DNA from: Triparma columacea
Lineage: Eukaryota > Sar > Bolidophyceae > Parmales > Triparmaceae
Reading direction: 5' to 3'
Assembly (NCBI GenBank): GCA_030267965.1
Contig: BRYA01000211.1
Location: forward strand, 31,301 to 95,300
DNA: 64,000 nucleotides
Positions 43,335 through 53,503 of the stretch are shown piece by piece. Position 1 is the first letter of the stretch. Each line of letters starts with the position of its first letter. A program made the translations under genes and the position numbers. The notes below the pieces were generated by a model. The model ran no database searches, was not told where the DNA came from, and worked only from the letters and a program-made list of their open reading frames with translations.

Positions 43335-44757
43335 AAGGTTCCATGTATGACTTAAGCCAAATCTAAAAACCTCAGCTCCTCCCTTTACCCTTTAGAATCC
43401 TCTCCCTCCTCTCCTCTTCCCTTTTCCTCATCTCTTCCCCCGCTCTCCTCCTCACCCCCCCCCCATCATCATCTTCCCTCCATTCCCTCCTCTTCCTAAC
43501 CTCCACATAAACCGGTAAGTGCGCGTCCTCCCTATACCCCCCGTGCTCCTGGTTAACGTGTCCCCTCCACACGTCAAAGTCTGCTGTCTCGGCCGTCTCT
43601 GAAACCCAGTTTAGGCAGCTATCGCAATCATCATCTGAGCCCACAACGACGCGATTGAAAGCATCGAGACTACCACCTCTTCTTGGCTGTACGAGTACGG
43701 CCCTACCACCGACTTTGAGTAACCTACCAATAGTGCAAGCTAAAGCGTCGTGGAAGTCCTTAAAGTGCACGCAATCAGCCACTACGATAGTGTCGAATTT
43801 AGGACCCCCTAAACTCTTGCAAACCTCATAACCAACAGACCCAGAATCCCAGAGGAGCCTGGTAGCCGAACCCTGGGATTGGTTTAGCTCGAGGTTTATA
43901 AGATTGTTGAAAACACCGCTGGTGTGACCGTCTGTTATTAAACCGCCAGAATAAAGACCTGCGAAACCCACCATCCCACAACCGAGTTCCAGTAGTTCCC
44001 CAATCTGTGTTCTATCGTACTTGGATAAAAGGTACCTGAGTGTTAGGGTAGCGCATTCCCAGATTCTAGTCTGTCCTGTGTTGTCGCAGCCATGGGTTAA
44101 ATTTGAGGTTAGGGAGGAGCGGGTTGGGGTGGAGGTGCAGGAACGGAATATTATTGAAGTGTCGTCTTTGAAGCGGGCGGACTTTATTTCAGAATCACAT
44201 AGGAGATCAGAGGAGGTAAAGGGGAGGGAGGGGGAATCTAGGTTTAGGAGGACCCAGACGTCCGTTGTGTTGGAGGAGGGGGAGGACTCTGACTTCATGA
44301 CGGCTCCTAGTGACTGGGCGTTAGATAAACCTGGTGGGTAAGTTATTGTGGTAACCTTGATGTATTTCCTCTCATCTGAGGTTAGTGACTTTAAAATTAC
44401 TGCTCTTCTTATCAAACGCATTGACCAAGATAGAGGTTCAGAGGGCGCTGCATCGGGAGAGACACCCGGCAGAAGTGGTGAGTTGAACGTTAGAATTAAG
44501 CGTGTTTTAGTGTCATTAGAGAGGGGGAGTAATGGGACTAGGTTGAAGCCTGGGAATGAGTTTATGCTGGTTAATGGTGTTGTTGAGATTGATGATGATG
44601 ATGAGGAGGAAGATGGCGTTAGTGCTGATCTAAGGATAGTCCATTTTGATTCATTTGAGGATTTGGAGTTTTTGGAGCTGTTTTTAGAGGATTGTCGATA
44701 AGTGAGGCCATAAAGACTGTCTTTATTCTCACCCTAACAGCTTTATATACTATATTT
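43238..44757. repeat. segmental duplication, unit 1
   Basis: About 1.5 kb that recurs in the same orientation at 45713-47232 (offset about 2475). It contains the last ~95 bases of the MSP-LRR coding region, the spacer, and a complete calmodulin-lysine methyltransferase gene. Differences are scattered substitutions plus a few small indels. Because the MSP-LRR gene runs uninterrupted into it, this looks like the original locus. Confidence 0.9.
43372..44710 (-). pseudogene. calmodulin-lysine N-methyltransferase, copy A, 5' frameshift
   Basis: Near-identical to the intact copy B at 45846-47186. Comparison at the N-terminus shows one T missing on the plus strand around 44690 (copy B has one more base in GAGGATTTGTCG). 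The start codon at 44710 is therefore out of frame and would stop after about 30 codons. The rest of the frame is undamaged: from an internal ATG at 44421 it would encode 349 residues containing the methyltransferase core ELLELGCGMVGFAGL, VADCVHFKDFHDAL and VQPRRGGSL. It may be a young pseudogene or make an N-terminally shortened enzyme; a sequencing error in one base would also explain it. Confidence 0.75.
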
Positions 44758-44864
44758 AACTACTTGGAATTGAAGGTCTTGGCAACGCCGTTCCAACGAT
44801 ACCTTCAGATCTTAGAAAGGCGTGCAAATAAAGGAGAAAATCATGATCCAAAATCCCAAAAAAA

Positions 44865-45265
44865 ACCCGAGCCGAGCCGAGCCAGCCGAATCAGCCGAGC
44901 CAGCCGAGCCAGACAGTGAGGAGGGAGAGGAGGGAGGAACAACAGCAACAACGAAGAAGGGAAGAAGAAGGAGGGGAGGGGAGGGGAGAAGAAGGGAACC
45001 AAGAAGGAACGGGGAGGATGGGACCTCAGAGCAGGTCCACATCAAAGACAGAGCCAGGAACAAAGCCAAAACACACCTAGAGAATGGGTGTAGTTTATAC
45101 ATACATACCCCATTCTGTAGGGCTCTTTTGGCTTTGTTCCCCTCCCCTCTCGGTGTGCTCTGTCTTGGCTCTGGCTGTCGGTTCTGGTTCCCTTCCCTCT
45201 CTCTCCCCTGTTCCCTCTTTGGTTTTGGTTCCCTTCCCTGTCTGGCTCTGGTTCGGTGAAATTCG
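44865..45265. repeat. imperfect fold-back (inverted-repeat) element
   Basis: Roughly 400 bases folding around a centre near 45100. The left arm has CCAGACAG, GGGAACCAAG, GACAGAGCCAGGAACAAAGCC and AGAATGGGTG; the right arm has the complements in reverse order: CCCATTCT, GGCTTTGTTCC, CTCTGTCTTGGCTC, GGTTCCC and CTGTCTGG. The arms carry GAGCC/GGCTC-rich simple repeats. No open frame with coding character. Confidence 0.65.
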
Positions 45266-45507
45266 GGTTCGGTGAGATTCGGGTTCGGTTCGGGTTCGTT
45301 AGGGTTAAAAATGCTCATATCTCTTTACCACGTGCGTCTTTATAAGATCTGAAGGTACCATTAGAACCCCGCTGTTAAGAGCTTCATTTTGAGCTAAAAA
45401 CCGTTGCAATCGGGTGACACTGCACACACCGCCGTCTTAAGGGTTAAGTTTGGGGCGTTGGGGTAGAGGCGCTGAGGGTTGAACGCGCTGAGGGGTTGAA
45501 CGTGCTG

Positions 45508-45530
45508 AGGGTTAGGGTTAGGGTTAGGGG
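45508..45530 (+). repeat. interstitial telomere-type (TTAGGG) tract
   Basis: Three consecutive TTAGGG units (AGGGTTAGGGTTAGGG), with more single TTAGGG-like units within 250 bases on each side (for example near 45298 and 45565) and GCTGAGGG/GTTGAACG-type subtelomere-like repeats between. It lies between the two units of the 1.5-kb duplication. Confidence 0.85.
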
Positions 45531-45712
45531 CGCTGAGGAGTACATACATTAGTTAGAGCGCTGAGGGTTAGGGTAGAATAAAATCAAATTATTATATTAT
45601 ATTATTACTAAGCGACCCCCCGCATCCTTGTCCGTACTTTGAACCCAACCCCCATCCCCCCGCCCTATTCCAGTAAGTGATTCTCCCAACAACCCTCCCC
45701 TCCCTATTGGAA

Positions 45713-45806
45713 GGGAGAGAACAAACTCAGCGAACTCATCAACACACCAGAGAAGGAGGATAGGAATCTGTTGGAGCTCGCCGATCCCACCCCCGTAAAG
45801 AAATAG
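45713..45806 (+). pseudogene. orphan 3' fragment of the MSP-LRR gene
   Basis: About 94 bases matching the last exon of the MSP-LRR gene, including its stop codon (GTAAAGAAATAG), with a few substitutions. There is no upstream coding sequence here, so it is a passenger of the duplication and marks its left edge. Confidence 0.85.
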
Positions 45807-45845
45807 AAGGTTCCATGTATTGATAAAAAGCCAAATCTAAAAACC

Positions 45846-47186
45846 TCAGCTCCTCCCTTTGCCCTTTAGAATCCTCTCCCTCCTCTCCTCTTCCCTTTTC
45901 CTCATCTCTTCCCCCGCTCTCCTCCTCACCCCCCCCCCATCATCATCTTCCCTCCATTCCCTCCTCTTCCTAACCTCCACATAAACCGGTAAGTGCGCGT
46001 CCTCCCTATACCCCCCGTGCTCCTGGTTAACGTGTCCCCTCCACACGTCAAAGTCTGCTGTCTCGGCCGTCTCCGAAACCCAGTTTAGGCAGCTATCGCA
46101 ATCATCATCCGAGCCCACAACGACGCGATTGAAAGCAGCGAGACTACCACCTCTCCTTGGCTGTACAAGTACGGCCCTACCACCGACTTTGAGTAGTCTA
46201 CCAATAGTGCAAGCTAAAGCGTCGTGGAAGTCCTTAAAGTGCACGCAATCAGCCACTACAATCGTGTCGAATTTAGGACCCCCTATACTCTTGCAAACCT
46301 CATAACCAACAGACCCAGAATCCCAGAGAAGCCTGGTAGCCGAACCTTGGGAGTTGTTTAGCTCGAGGTTTATAAGATTGTTGAAAACACCGCTGGAGTG
46401 ACCGTCTGTTATTAAACCACCAGAATAAAGACCTGCGAAACCCACCATCCCACAACCGAGTTCTAGTAGTTCCCCAAGCTGTGTTCTATCGTACTTGGAT
46501 AATAGGTACCTGAGTGTTAGGGTAGCGCATTCCCAGATTCTAGTCTGTCCTGTGTTGTCGCAGCCATGGGTTAAATTGGAGGTTAGGGAGGTGCGGGTTG
46601 GGGTGGAGGTGCAGGAACGAAATATTATTGATGTGTCGTCTTTGAAGCGGGCTGACTTTATTGTTGAATCACACAAGAGATCAGCGGAGGTAAAGGGGAG
46701 GGAGGGGGAGTCTAGGTTTAGGAGGACCCAGACGTCCGTTGTGTTGGAGGAGGGGGAGGACTCAGACTTCATTACGGCTCCTAGTGACTGTGCGTTAGAC
46801 AGACCGGGTGGGTAAGTTATTGTTGTAACCTTGATGTATTTCCTCTTATCTGAGGTTAAGGACTTTAAAATTACTGCTCTTCTTATCAAACGCATGGACC
46901 AGGACAGAGGTTCAGAGGGCGTTGCATCAGGAGAGACTCCTGGCAATAGTGGTGATTTGAACGTTTGAATTAAGCGTATTTTAGTGTCATTAGATAAGGG
47001 GAGTAATGGGACTAAGTTGAAGCCTGGGAAAGAGTTTATGCTGGTTAATGGTGTTGTTGAGATTGATGATGATGGTGAGGAGGAAGATGGCGTTAGTGCT
47101 GATCTAAGGATAGTCCATTTTGATTCATTTGAGGATTTGGAGTTTTTGGAGATGTTTTTAGAGGATTTGTCGATAAGTGAGGCCAT
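45846..47186 (-). CDS. calmodulin-lysine N-methyltransferase, copy B (intact)
   Basis: SAM-dependent methyltransferase of the CaM-KMT group (METTL family 16), which trimethylates a lysine of calmodulin in animals and plants. 446 residues, one exon, ATG at 47186. The N-terminal ~95 residues are Ser/Lys-rich. The Rossmann core has motif I ELLELGCGMVGFAGLYSGG, ITDGHSSGVFNNLINLEL, motif IV-like DTIVVADCVHFKDFHDAL and post-motif VQPRRGGSL, ending in DAHLPVYVEVRKRRE, close to the LHYPLLL end of animal CaM KMT. The length exceeds the animal enzyme because of the N-terminal extension. It is the complete member of the duplicated pair and diverges from MNS1 with 276 nt between starts. Confidence 0.85.
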   Translation of the reverse strand: MASLIDKSSKNISKNSKSSNESKWTILRSALTPSSSSPSSSISTTPLTSINSFPGFNLVPLLPLSNDTKIRLIQTFKSPLLPGVSPDATPSEPLSWSMRLIRRAVILKSLTSDKRKYIKVTTITYPPGLSNAQSLGAVMKSESSPSSNTTDVWVLLNLDSPSLPFTSADLLCDSTIKSARFKDDTSIIFRSCTSTPTRTSLTSNLTHGCDNTGQTRIWECATLTLRYLLSKYDRTQLGELLELGCGMVGFAGLYSGGLITDGHSSGVFNNLINLELNNSQGSATRLLWDSGSVGYEVCKSIGGPKFDTIVVADCVHFKDFHDALACTIGRLLKVGGRAVLVQPRRGGSLAAFNRVVVGSDDDCDSCLNWVSETAETADFDVWRGHVNQEHGGYREDAHLPVYVEVRKRREWREDDDGGGVRRRAGEEMRKREEERRERILKGKGRS

Positions 47187-47462
47187 AAAGACTGTCTTTA
47201 TTCTCTCCCTAGTTGATTTATATACTATATTATCGTTTGTGTGTTTGTATTGAGGTGTAAAAGATGTTAAGAAGGTGTTTATGAAGGCGTTTGACGTTGA
47301 AAAGGGGAGAAAACAAATAGGGAAAGAAAAATGGAGAAAAAGTGGAAATCGAATCGAAAAAACACCAAAAACCAGAAAACCCGTTTAACACCCAAAACAT
47401 TTTGACCACCTCAATAATTTCCCAATAAATACACCCACACCATATATATACACACTTAAGAC

Positions 47463-49619
47463 ATGGTAAGACTAATATACACAAGCCTACGCTTACGAAA
47501 GTGCGCAAAGATTACACGGGGACAATATCATGGTCACAACAGACCCATCCCATTTGATCAGGGGAGAACAATTGTGGCTCTAATTACGCCTCATTATCGA
47601 ATACACACACACAAACGATATACCATAGTCACACACATACACCATATCACACTTTAATACACTCACACACTCATATCTACCTATAACTGACAAATATAAC
47701 ATCCCCTCCTCGACCCCTCCCTCAAATCTTCCCCAAACCACCCTCAGGTCTCCGCTCAGTTCCAGGGCGTGCAGTACCGGCAGCCAATCATGACCCAGCA
47801 GAAGATCGAGCAGCTCGAGGCCCACCGTCGCGCCACCGAGTCCCACAACAAGGAGCTCCTCAACTACGTCGGTGACAATACCCGCCTAGCCCACGCCGCC
47901 AAGAACGAGATCCGGGTTTCCCAGGCCCGCCGCGCCAACACCATGGCGAGGGTCGCGGCCGAGAACATGGTCTCCCAGAGCATCGCCGAGCAGGAGCACG
48001 CTGCGAAGATGAACAAGATTGTCTTTGACCAGAACGCTAAGCTAGCCACGGAGATCAGCCTGAGGAACGCGGAGAACGAACGCATGGAGAGGGAGATCCA
48101 GAGGATGTGCGACACCTCCGAGGAGCTCAAGGAGGTGAGAGGGGGGAGGAGAAAAAAAGGAAGGAAGGAAGGAAGAAAGGTTCCACTTTGCACTATAGGC
48201 TAACATGACCTCCCCCCCCCCCCCCCTCCCCCCACGTCCCCCCCAATTCCAGCTCGAGAGAAAGCTGAACATTGCATACGTCAATAAGGAGAGGGCCGCC
48301 CAGCACCAGGAGTCTCTCCTCCTAAAGTCCCTCGAGCAGGCCCGCGAGATGGCCATCGACGACCAGATGGAGTACGAGCGCCAGCTCTACATTAAGAAGG
48401 AGATGGACAAGGAGGGGGGGAGGAGGGAGAGGATGATGGAACAGAAGTCTGTTCTGCAGAAACAGATCCTTGACAGACAGGTGTTGGCGGTGGAGGCGAG
48501 AGAGGAAGCGGATAGGGATAAGGAAATGGTGGAGGCGATTGTTGCCAAGATTAACGAGCAGGATCGACTTGAGATTGAGGAGAGGAACCGCAAGAAGGAA
48601 GAGGTGAGGAGGGGGAAGGGGGGAGAGGAGGGAAGGGGGGGGAGAGTTGAAAAACGACGTGGACAAACTGCGGAACCAAGCGACCAGCTTCACTCTTCTT
48701 GGCGCTTCGCTCATCGCTTCGCTCGTCGCTCCGCTCGTTGCACGATTCTAACCCACCAACTCAAAACTCTTCGTGACTCGCTTCGCTCATCACGCTCTAC
48801 TCGCAGACCCGGGCCCTCGTCAAGTTCTTCCAGGAGGAGAGGGAGAGGAAGAAGGCCCAGATCCTCGAGGAGGAGAGGCAGGCGGAGGCGGAGATCAAGG
48901 CCTACTACGACAAGCTCGCACAGAGGCTGAAGGAGGAGACGGACGCGAAGAAGGCGGCGGAGGCGGAGAAAAAGAGGAGGTGGGCCAAGGTCGTGGAAGA
49001 GACAAAGAATCAGAACGAGAGCAAGGAGGAGTTCAGCCTCCTCCGCGACATGCTCTGGGAGGAGGAGCTGGAGGCCAAGCGCATCGCGGACGACAAGGAG
49101 AGGGTGAGGAAGAGGGAGGAGGACAAGAGGAAGATGATGGAGGAGAACCAGATCCAGCTCGCCAACAAGAAGAAGATGATCGAAGCCATGGAGGCGGAGG
49201 AGGAGAGGCTCGTCCAGATCATGCTCGCCAAGTTCTCCAAGGACGAGGAGGCCGAGAAGGCGAAGCAGGCCCGCCGCCTGGACATGAAGAACCAGTACAT
49301 CCAGAACATCAAGGGCCAGAAGGAGGAGCGCTTCAAGCTGTACCAAATCGAAAAGGACAAGGAGCTCGCGGAGCGCGACTACGCGGGGGAGATGGAGGAG
49401 TACCGCCTCCGCGTCGTCGCCGAGGCCCGCAAGCGCCTCCTCCAGCAGCACGCCGCCAAGCTCAAGGGCTTCCTGCCGAAGGGGGCCATCACGAACGAGG
49501 AGGAGGCGGAGATCGTCAGGAAGGCGGACGACCTAAGCGACCACACGGGGAGGAACCCACCGCTCGTGCAAATGCAGAGCGGGTACCCGGGGGCGGAGGA
49601 GTACAAGAGACTGCGGTAG
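47463..49619 (+). CDS. MNS1: MNS1-like ciliary coiled-coil protein (TPH domain)
   Basis: Microtubule-inner-protein/axonemal coiled-coil protein of the MNS1 family. Exons 48253-48603 and 48807-49619 are secure, as is the exon ending at 48134. I place the start as an ATG-only exon (47463-47465) followed at once by GTAAGA, spliced to 47748; both are phase 0 and give M-VSAQFQGVQYRQPIMTQQK. If that is wrong, the ATG at 47790 is the start. 517 residues in the spliced model, close to the ~500 of animal MNS1. The whole protein is charged alpha-helix (TPH domain), and the end LLQQHAAKLKGFLPKGAITN matches the diagnostic MNS1 C-terminus. Intron 3 (48604-48806) is rich in CTTCGCTC repeats. Indicates a flagellated life stage. 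Confidence 0.85.
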
Positions 49620-49872
49620 AAAGGAGGGGGGAGAGAGAAGGGGGGGGGAGGGACGGATATAGAGAGGATACATTCAATGGGAGCACGGTTTGTGAAGAAA
49701 ATCAAACAAGCCTTTTTTACGGGATTCTTTCTGATGTTTTGAGCTTGGTATTCATAGCCTCGTGACAGGCTCTCCCACTTTTCCTTCAACCTTCTGAATT
49801 TATTTTGGCTCCAGCCTAAGTTGAGTGTTTGGGCAGTTTGCCAGGACCCCCCTCCTCCCCCCTCCTCGAGCC

Positions 49873-52800
49873 ATGCCGTCATCTGGCACCTGGCTACCCC
49901 CCCCCCCAATCTCCACCGCTCGCTCCGCAAAGAAGACGTCGTTCAAGGGCTCAGCAGTGGTGGACAGTAACCATGATCCTCATTCTACCCCCGGCAATCC
50001 TGAGCTTCGTCTTCTGTCTAAGCTTGCTGTTAGAAAGAACTCGAATGTCGGGAATCTCCACACCAAGGCCGCCGAGATCGACAATCTAACTCTCACTGAA
50101 AGGCGGCTTGATCTTATCAATCTCCACAAGTACCTCGGATCCTCAGTTCTGTCTGATTACAGCACGGACCACAGGGTGGACATGGCGGCTGTGCTACTCT
50201 TCGACGCAATCAACAACCTCACGACCAGACATAGGATAGCCGACGTCCGCGATAGGAAGAGGTACCTCTTCATTCACGGGGCTGCCTTCAGGGGTTACTT
50301 CCTTACCCCCATCTGCGTGCTACACATGATGCTGATCTTCATCGAGGATCCATGCGACTTCACTTTCTCGGCCAGAAAGGACATTGCGCTGTCCCTGGAC
50401 GTCGCTTGCATAGTATTCCACCTTCTGCACTTCGTCCTTCGCCTTTACCTGAGGTACACCCCGATGGGACAGCCTAGCGACGCGGGGGTCCAGGCGCTGA
50501 GCAGGTTCAATTCCTTCAAGCAGAGCTTCCGGAAGAAGCTGAACGTTGGGAAGCAGTTCATGAAGGGGCGCACAGAGCAATTTGAACTGGCGTCGTTTAT
50601 TATTGCAACAGGAATGTTTTTGGAGGCCATCATTTACGCTTCCAGCGGATACGACGCTGCCATCCCTAGATACATGAGGTGCTTCAGAGTGGTCTTCCTG
50701 GTTGACGCACAGCCTCTCTTGAAGCGTCTGGTCCGGAACTGCCTCTCCAGCCTCATTGCCCTCCGTGAAGTCCTCATGCTCGGGAGCGCTATCATCATCT
50801 TCTTCTCCCTCACGGCCATCGTCGTGTGGCCTCCCGACACAACTGCGGAAGGCGCCACCCACTTCTATTCAATCCACAGGTCCATCATGTCCTTTGTCTT
50901 TGCATCTATGGGAGCTGTGAATTTCCCTGACATTATGCTTCCCGCGGTAAACGAAGATTATCGGTCTACTTGCATCTTCTTCATGCTCTTCATGATTCTT
51001 GTGGTTGTGTGGTTGCTTAACCTCTGCCTCGCCGTAGTCTACCAACAGTACAGGTCCTTCCTGAGCAAGCGGACGCTCCACCAGCACAAGACCAGGTAAG
51101 GGAGGAATTGCATTAAAAATCTTTGACATGACATCTCTAACGACCCCCTCTTCATTCATCCTCGCCCACCGCAGAAGAAAAGCCCTTCTCTCGGCTTTCA
51201 TGCTTCTCGACTTGAACCAGGACAAGGTTATAGAGAAGAGCGACTTTCTGAATGCAGTGATGAAGGTCAAGGAGATCGACAAGAACGACCAAGACGAGCT
51301 GGATTTCCTGTGGGAACAATGCGACAGGAACGGGGACGGGGTGATCGACGGCCACGACTTCTTCAGCGTGTGTGATATTTTAGTTTGCAACGTTAAAGAG
51401 GGGGAGGTGAGTGTGGCACGGCGAAGTTGTGGAAGGGAGGAATTGAAGGTGCTAACTCGTCCCCCCTCTCTCTCTTCTCCCCCCCCTTCCAGGTGTCCAC
51501 GCACCACGTGGTCCCCTCCCCGTTCGACAACGACGCGAACATCACCAAAGAGGACATTGCCGACTTTTATGCAACAAGGAAGGGAACGTCGGTTTGGGAG
51601 CGTTTTGCAGCGGGAGGCCTCGTCCCGGCGTTGAGGAGGAGCGTTCTTACCAAGCCGCTCTTCCCGCTGATGATCATCCTCTGCATCCTGGGATCCAACT
51701 TGATTCTCATATACGCCGCAAACTCCAAGCTGAAAGGCGACCCAGAGCCAGAGTTCGCCAACAAAGTCGAGTACGCCTTTGTCGTAATCTTCATGATTGA
51801 GTTAATACTCAAGGTGCTCGCCGTCGGGTTGAAGGGGTACCTGAAGACGCCCTGGTGGACATTTGATGGAATCCTCGCCATCTCCTCGTTGTTGGGGATC
51901 ATACTAGAACAGGAGGACAACTTTGCTCGCCTCCAGCAGACGAGCGTCCCCTTGAGGATGGCGAAAGTCCTTCGAACCATCAGGCTGATCAGGGTTGTCA
52001 GCAGGGTGAAGAAGTTCAGGATGATCATCAGCACTAGCACCAAGTTTTTCCCCTCCGTTCCAAGATTCTTGCTGCTTCTCACTGCCATCCTCTACGTCTA
52101 CACTGTGATCGGGATCGAGGCCTTCGGAATGAGCACGCAGGAGGCCTGGGAAACCGCAACCGATGGAACAAGCTACAGCGAAATGATCTACGAAAAACCC
52201 AAGAACGGCAATGACGCAGAATACGCCGAAATGAGTTACAGCAAGAACGTGAACTTCCAGAATCCGCAAAACACCCTCATAACTCTCTTCTCCCTCATGA
52301 TGGTAAACAACTGGCACATCATCCACGACGCGGTAGAGGTGGCTGTCGGACCAGGCTTTAAGTGGTCCGTGTCGATGTACTTCGTGTCTTTCCACATTAT
52401 TGCAGTCATCGTGGTGATGAACCTCATTGTCTCGACATTCCTCGAGTCGTACCTGAAGGAGTGGACCAAGGCCAAGTATCACATGCAGGTGCGGCAGGAA
52501 AAGCGAATCTCGAAGATTAGAGCGGCATTAGCGGAAGACGGAGTCCAGCAAAATAGCGCGGAAGAAAAATCCAACCCGATGAATTTCGAGAGGGAAAAAT
52601 CAGAGAGCGTCGGCTATGACCCTGGTGACGATGACAACGTACTCGTTTGCTACACGTGCGAGAAACCCGCTCACTGGTGGCGAAGACGCCTGGTCGAGTG
52701 CGCTGTCACCAGGAAAATGTGCTGCAAGGACTGCTGCAGGCTCTACGTCGAGCCGAGGCTGGACGGCATTAGGAAGGAGGGAGTGAAAGCTCTGAGCTTG

Positions 52801-53325
52801 TTCTCCAACCAGAACGTCGGCTACGAGCCTCTCAGAATGGAAATTGGTGTGCGAAAACAATTAGTTGCGATGTGGTTGGAAGACCTGGAGTATATGGAAT
52901 CCGTCATTGGGAGGAGGACGACCAACGGAGAAGGAGGCGAACATCCTCGTCCATCAGAGGCAAGCGAGGGGAATAGCAGCGTGAATAGCATGTCCACCAA
53001 CTCCATCGAGATGGGGAAGCTCAACCAAGCAAAAGTCAAGAAGCACAAGAGCAAGTACTTCGTGAAGAAGCAGACCACGGTTAAGCACTGGCTCAACAGG
53101 GACGTAGAAGACGAAATCGGGGTCGCAGAGGGGGGAGGCGACAAGAAGGAGGAAGAGGTGATCGAGGAGGTTGCCGAGGAGCTTGAAATGAGGGCGAACG
53201 CCATTATAGCAGCTACGACGCCTAGGGGGGAGGAAACAAAGAAGCGACGCAAGAGCCTCACCGAGGCGCTCCAGGAGCAGTACGAAAAGCACCCAGAATC
53301 AGGCGAGCATCATTTGTTCCGGTGA
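49873..53325 (+). CDS. two-pore channel (TPC) with central EF-hands
   Basis: Voltage-gated cation channel with two six-helix repeats, of the vacuolar/endolysosomal TPC family. Exons 49873-51095, 51175-51406, 51493-53325; 1095 residues. Repeat I: helices from about residue 135, with a pore segment SFVFASMGAVNFPDIMLPAV that aligns with the TPC domain-I filter. Linker: two EF-hands, DLNQDKVIEKSDF and DRNGDGVIDGHDF, as in plant TPC1, where calcium controls gating. Repeat II: S4 RMAKVLRTIRLIRVVSRVKK with regularly spaced arginines, and a filter FSLMMVNNWHIIHDAV with the V-N-N-W seen in TPCs. The C-terminal tail holds a cysteine-rich patch (CYTCEKPAHWW ... CCKDCCRLYVEP) that I do not know from other TPCs, then acidic coiled coil. 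Ion selectivity cannot be assigned. Confidence 0.93.
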
Positions 53326-53503
53326 TCAATTGGTGCCGCCTGAAAAAAATAGCGTGGCGAGGAGGGAAGCATCAAGCTAACTTTAGAAAAAATAGCGGCA
53401 AAGTTGCCTATTTACAGAAAATCCTTTTGACATCACCACACAAATTGCTCCTCGAAACCATAAAATCACATCCAAACTCCATCTTACAGTTTACTTTTTC
53501 CGA

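Larger units (their letters stand above)
45713..47232. repeat. segmental duplication, unit 2
   Basis: Second unit of the 1.5-kb direct duplication. The left junction is inside the MSP-LRR coding sequence, so that part is an orphan fragment. The right end is just upstream of the methyltransferase start, where the two sequences diverge near 47230. Confidence 0.9.

Noticed and set aside
45084..45275. Possible tRNA or small RNA in the GGTTCGG-rich segment between the duplication units
   Set aside because: The GGTTCG repeats resemble a T-loop, but no cloverleaf can be formed; it is part of the inverted, simple-repeat element.
44821..45318. Open frames on both strands in the duplication spacer
   Set aside because: They read through simple repeats and the hairpin arms; composition is repetitive and no domain appears.
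48773..49765. Plus-strand 330-codon Gly/Arg/Glu-rich frame overlapping MNS1
   Set aside because: Frame-shifted reading of the MNS1 coiled coil; GAG/AAG-rich DNA gives long open frames in all phases.
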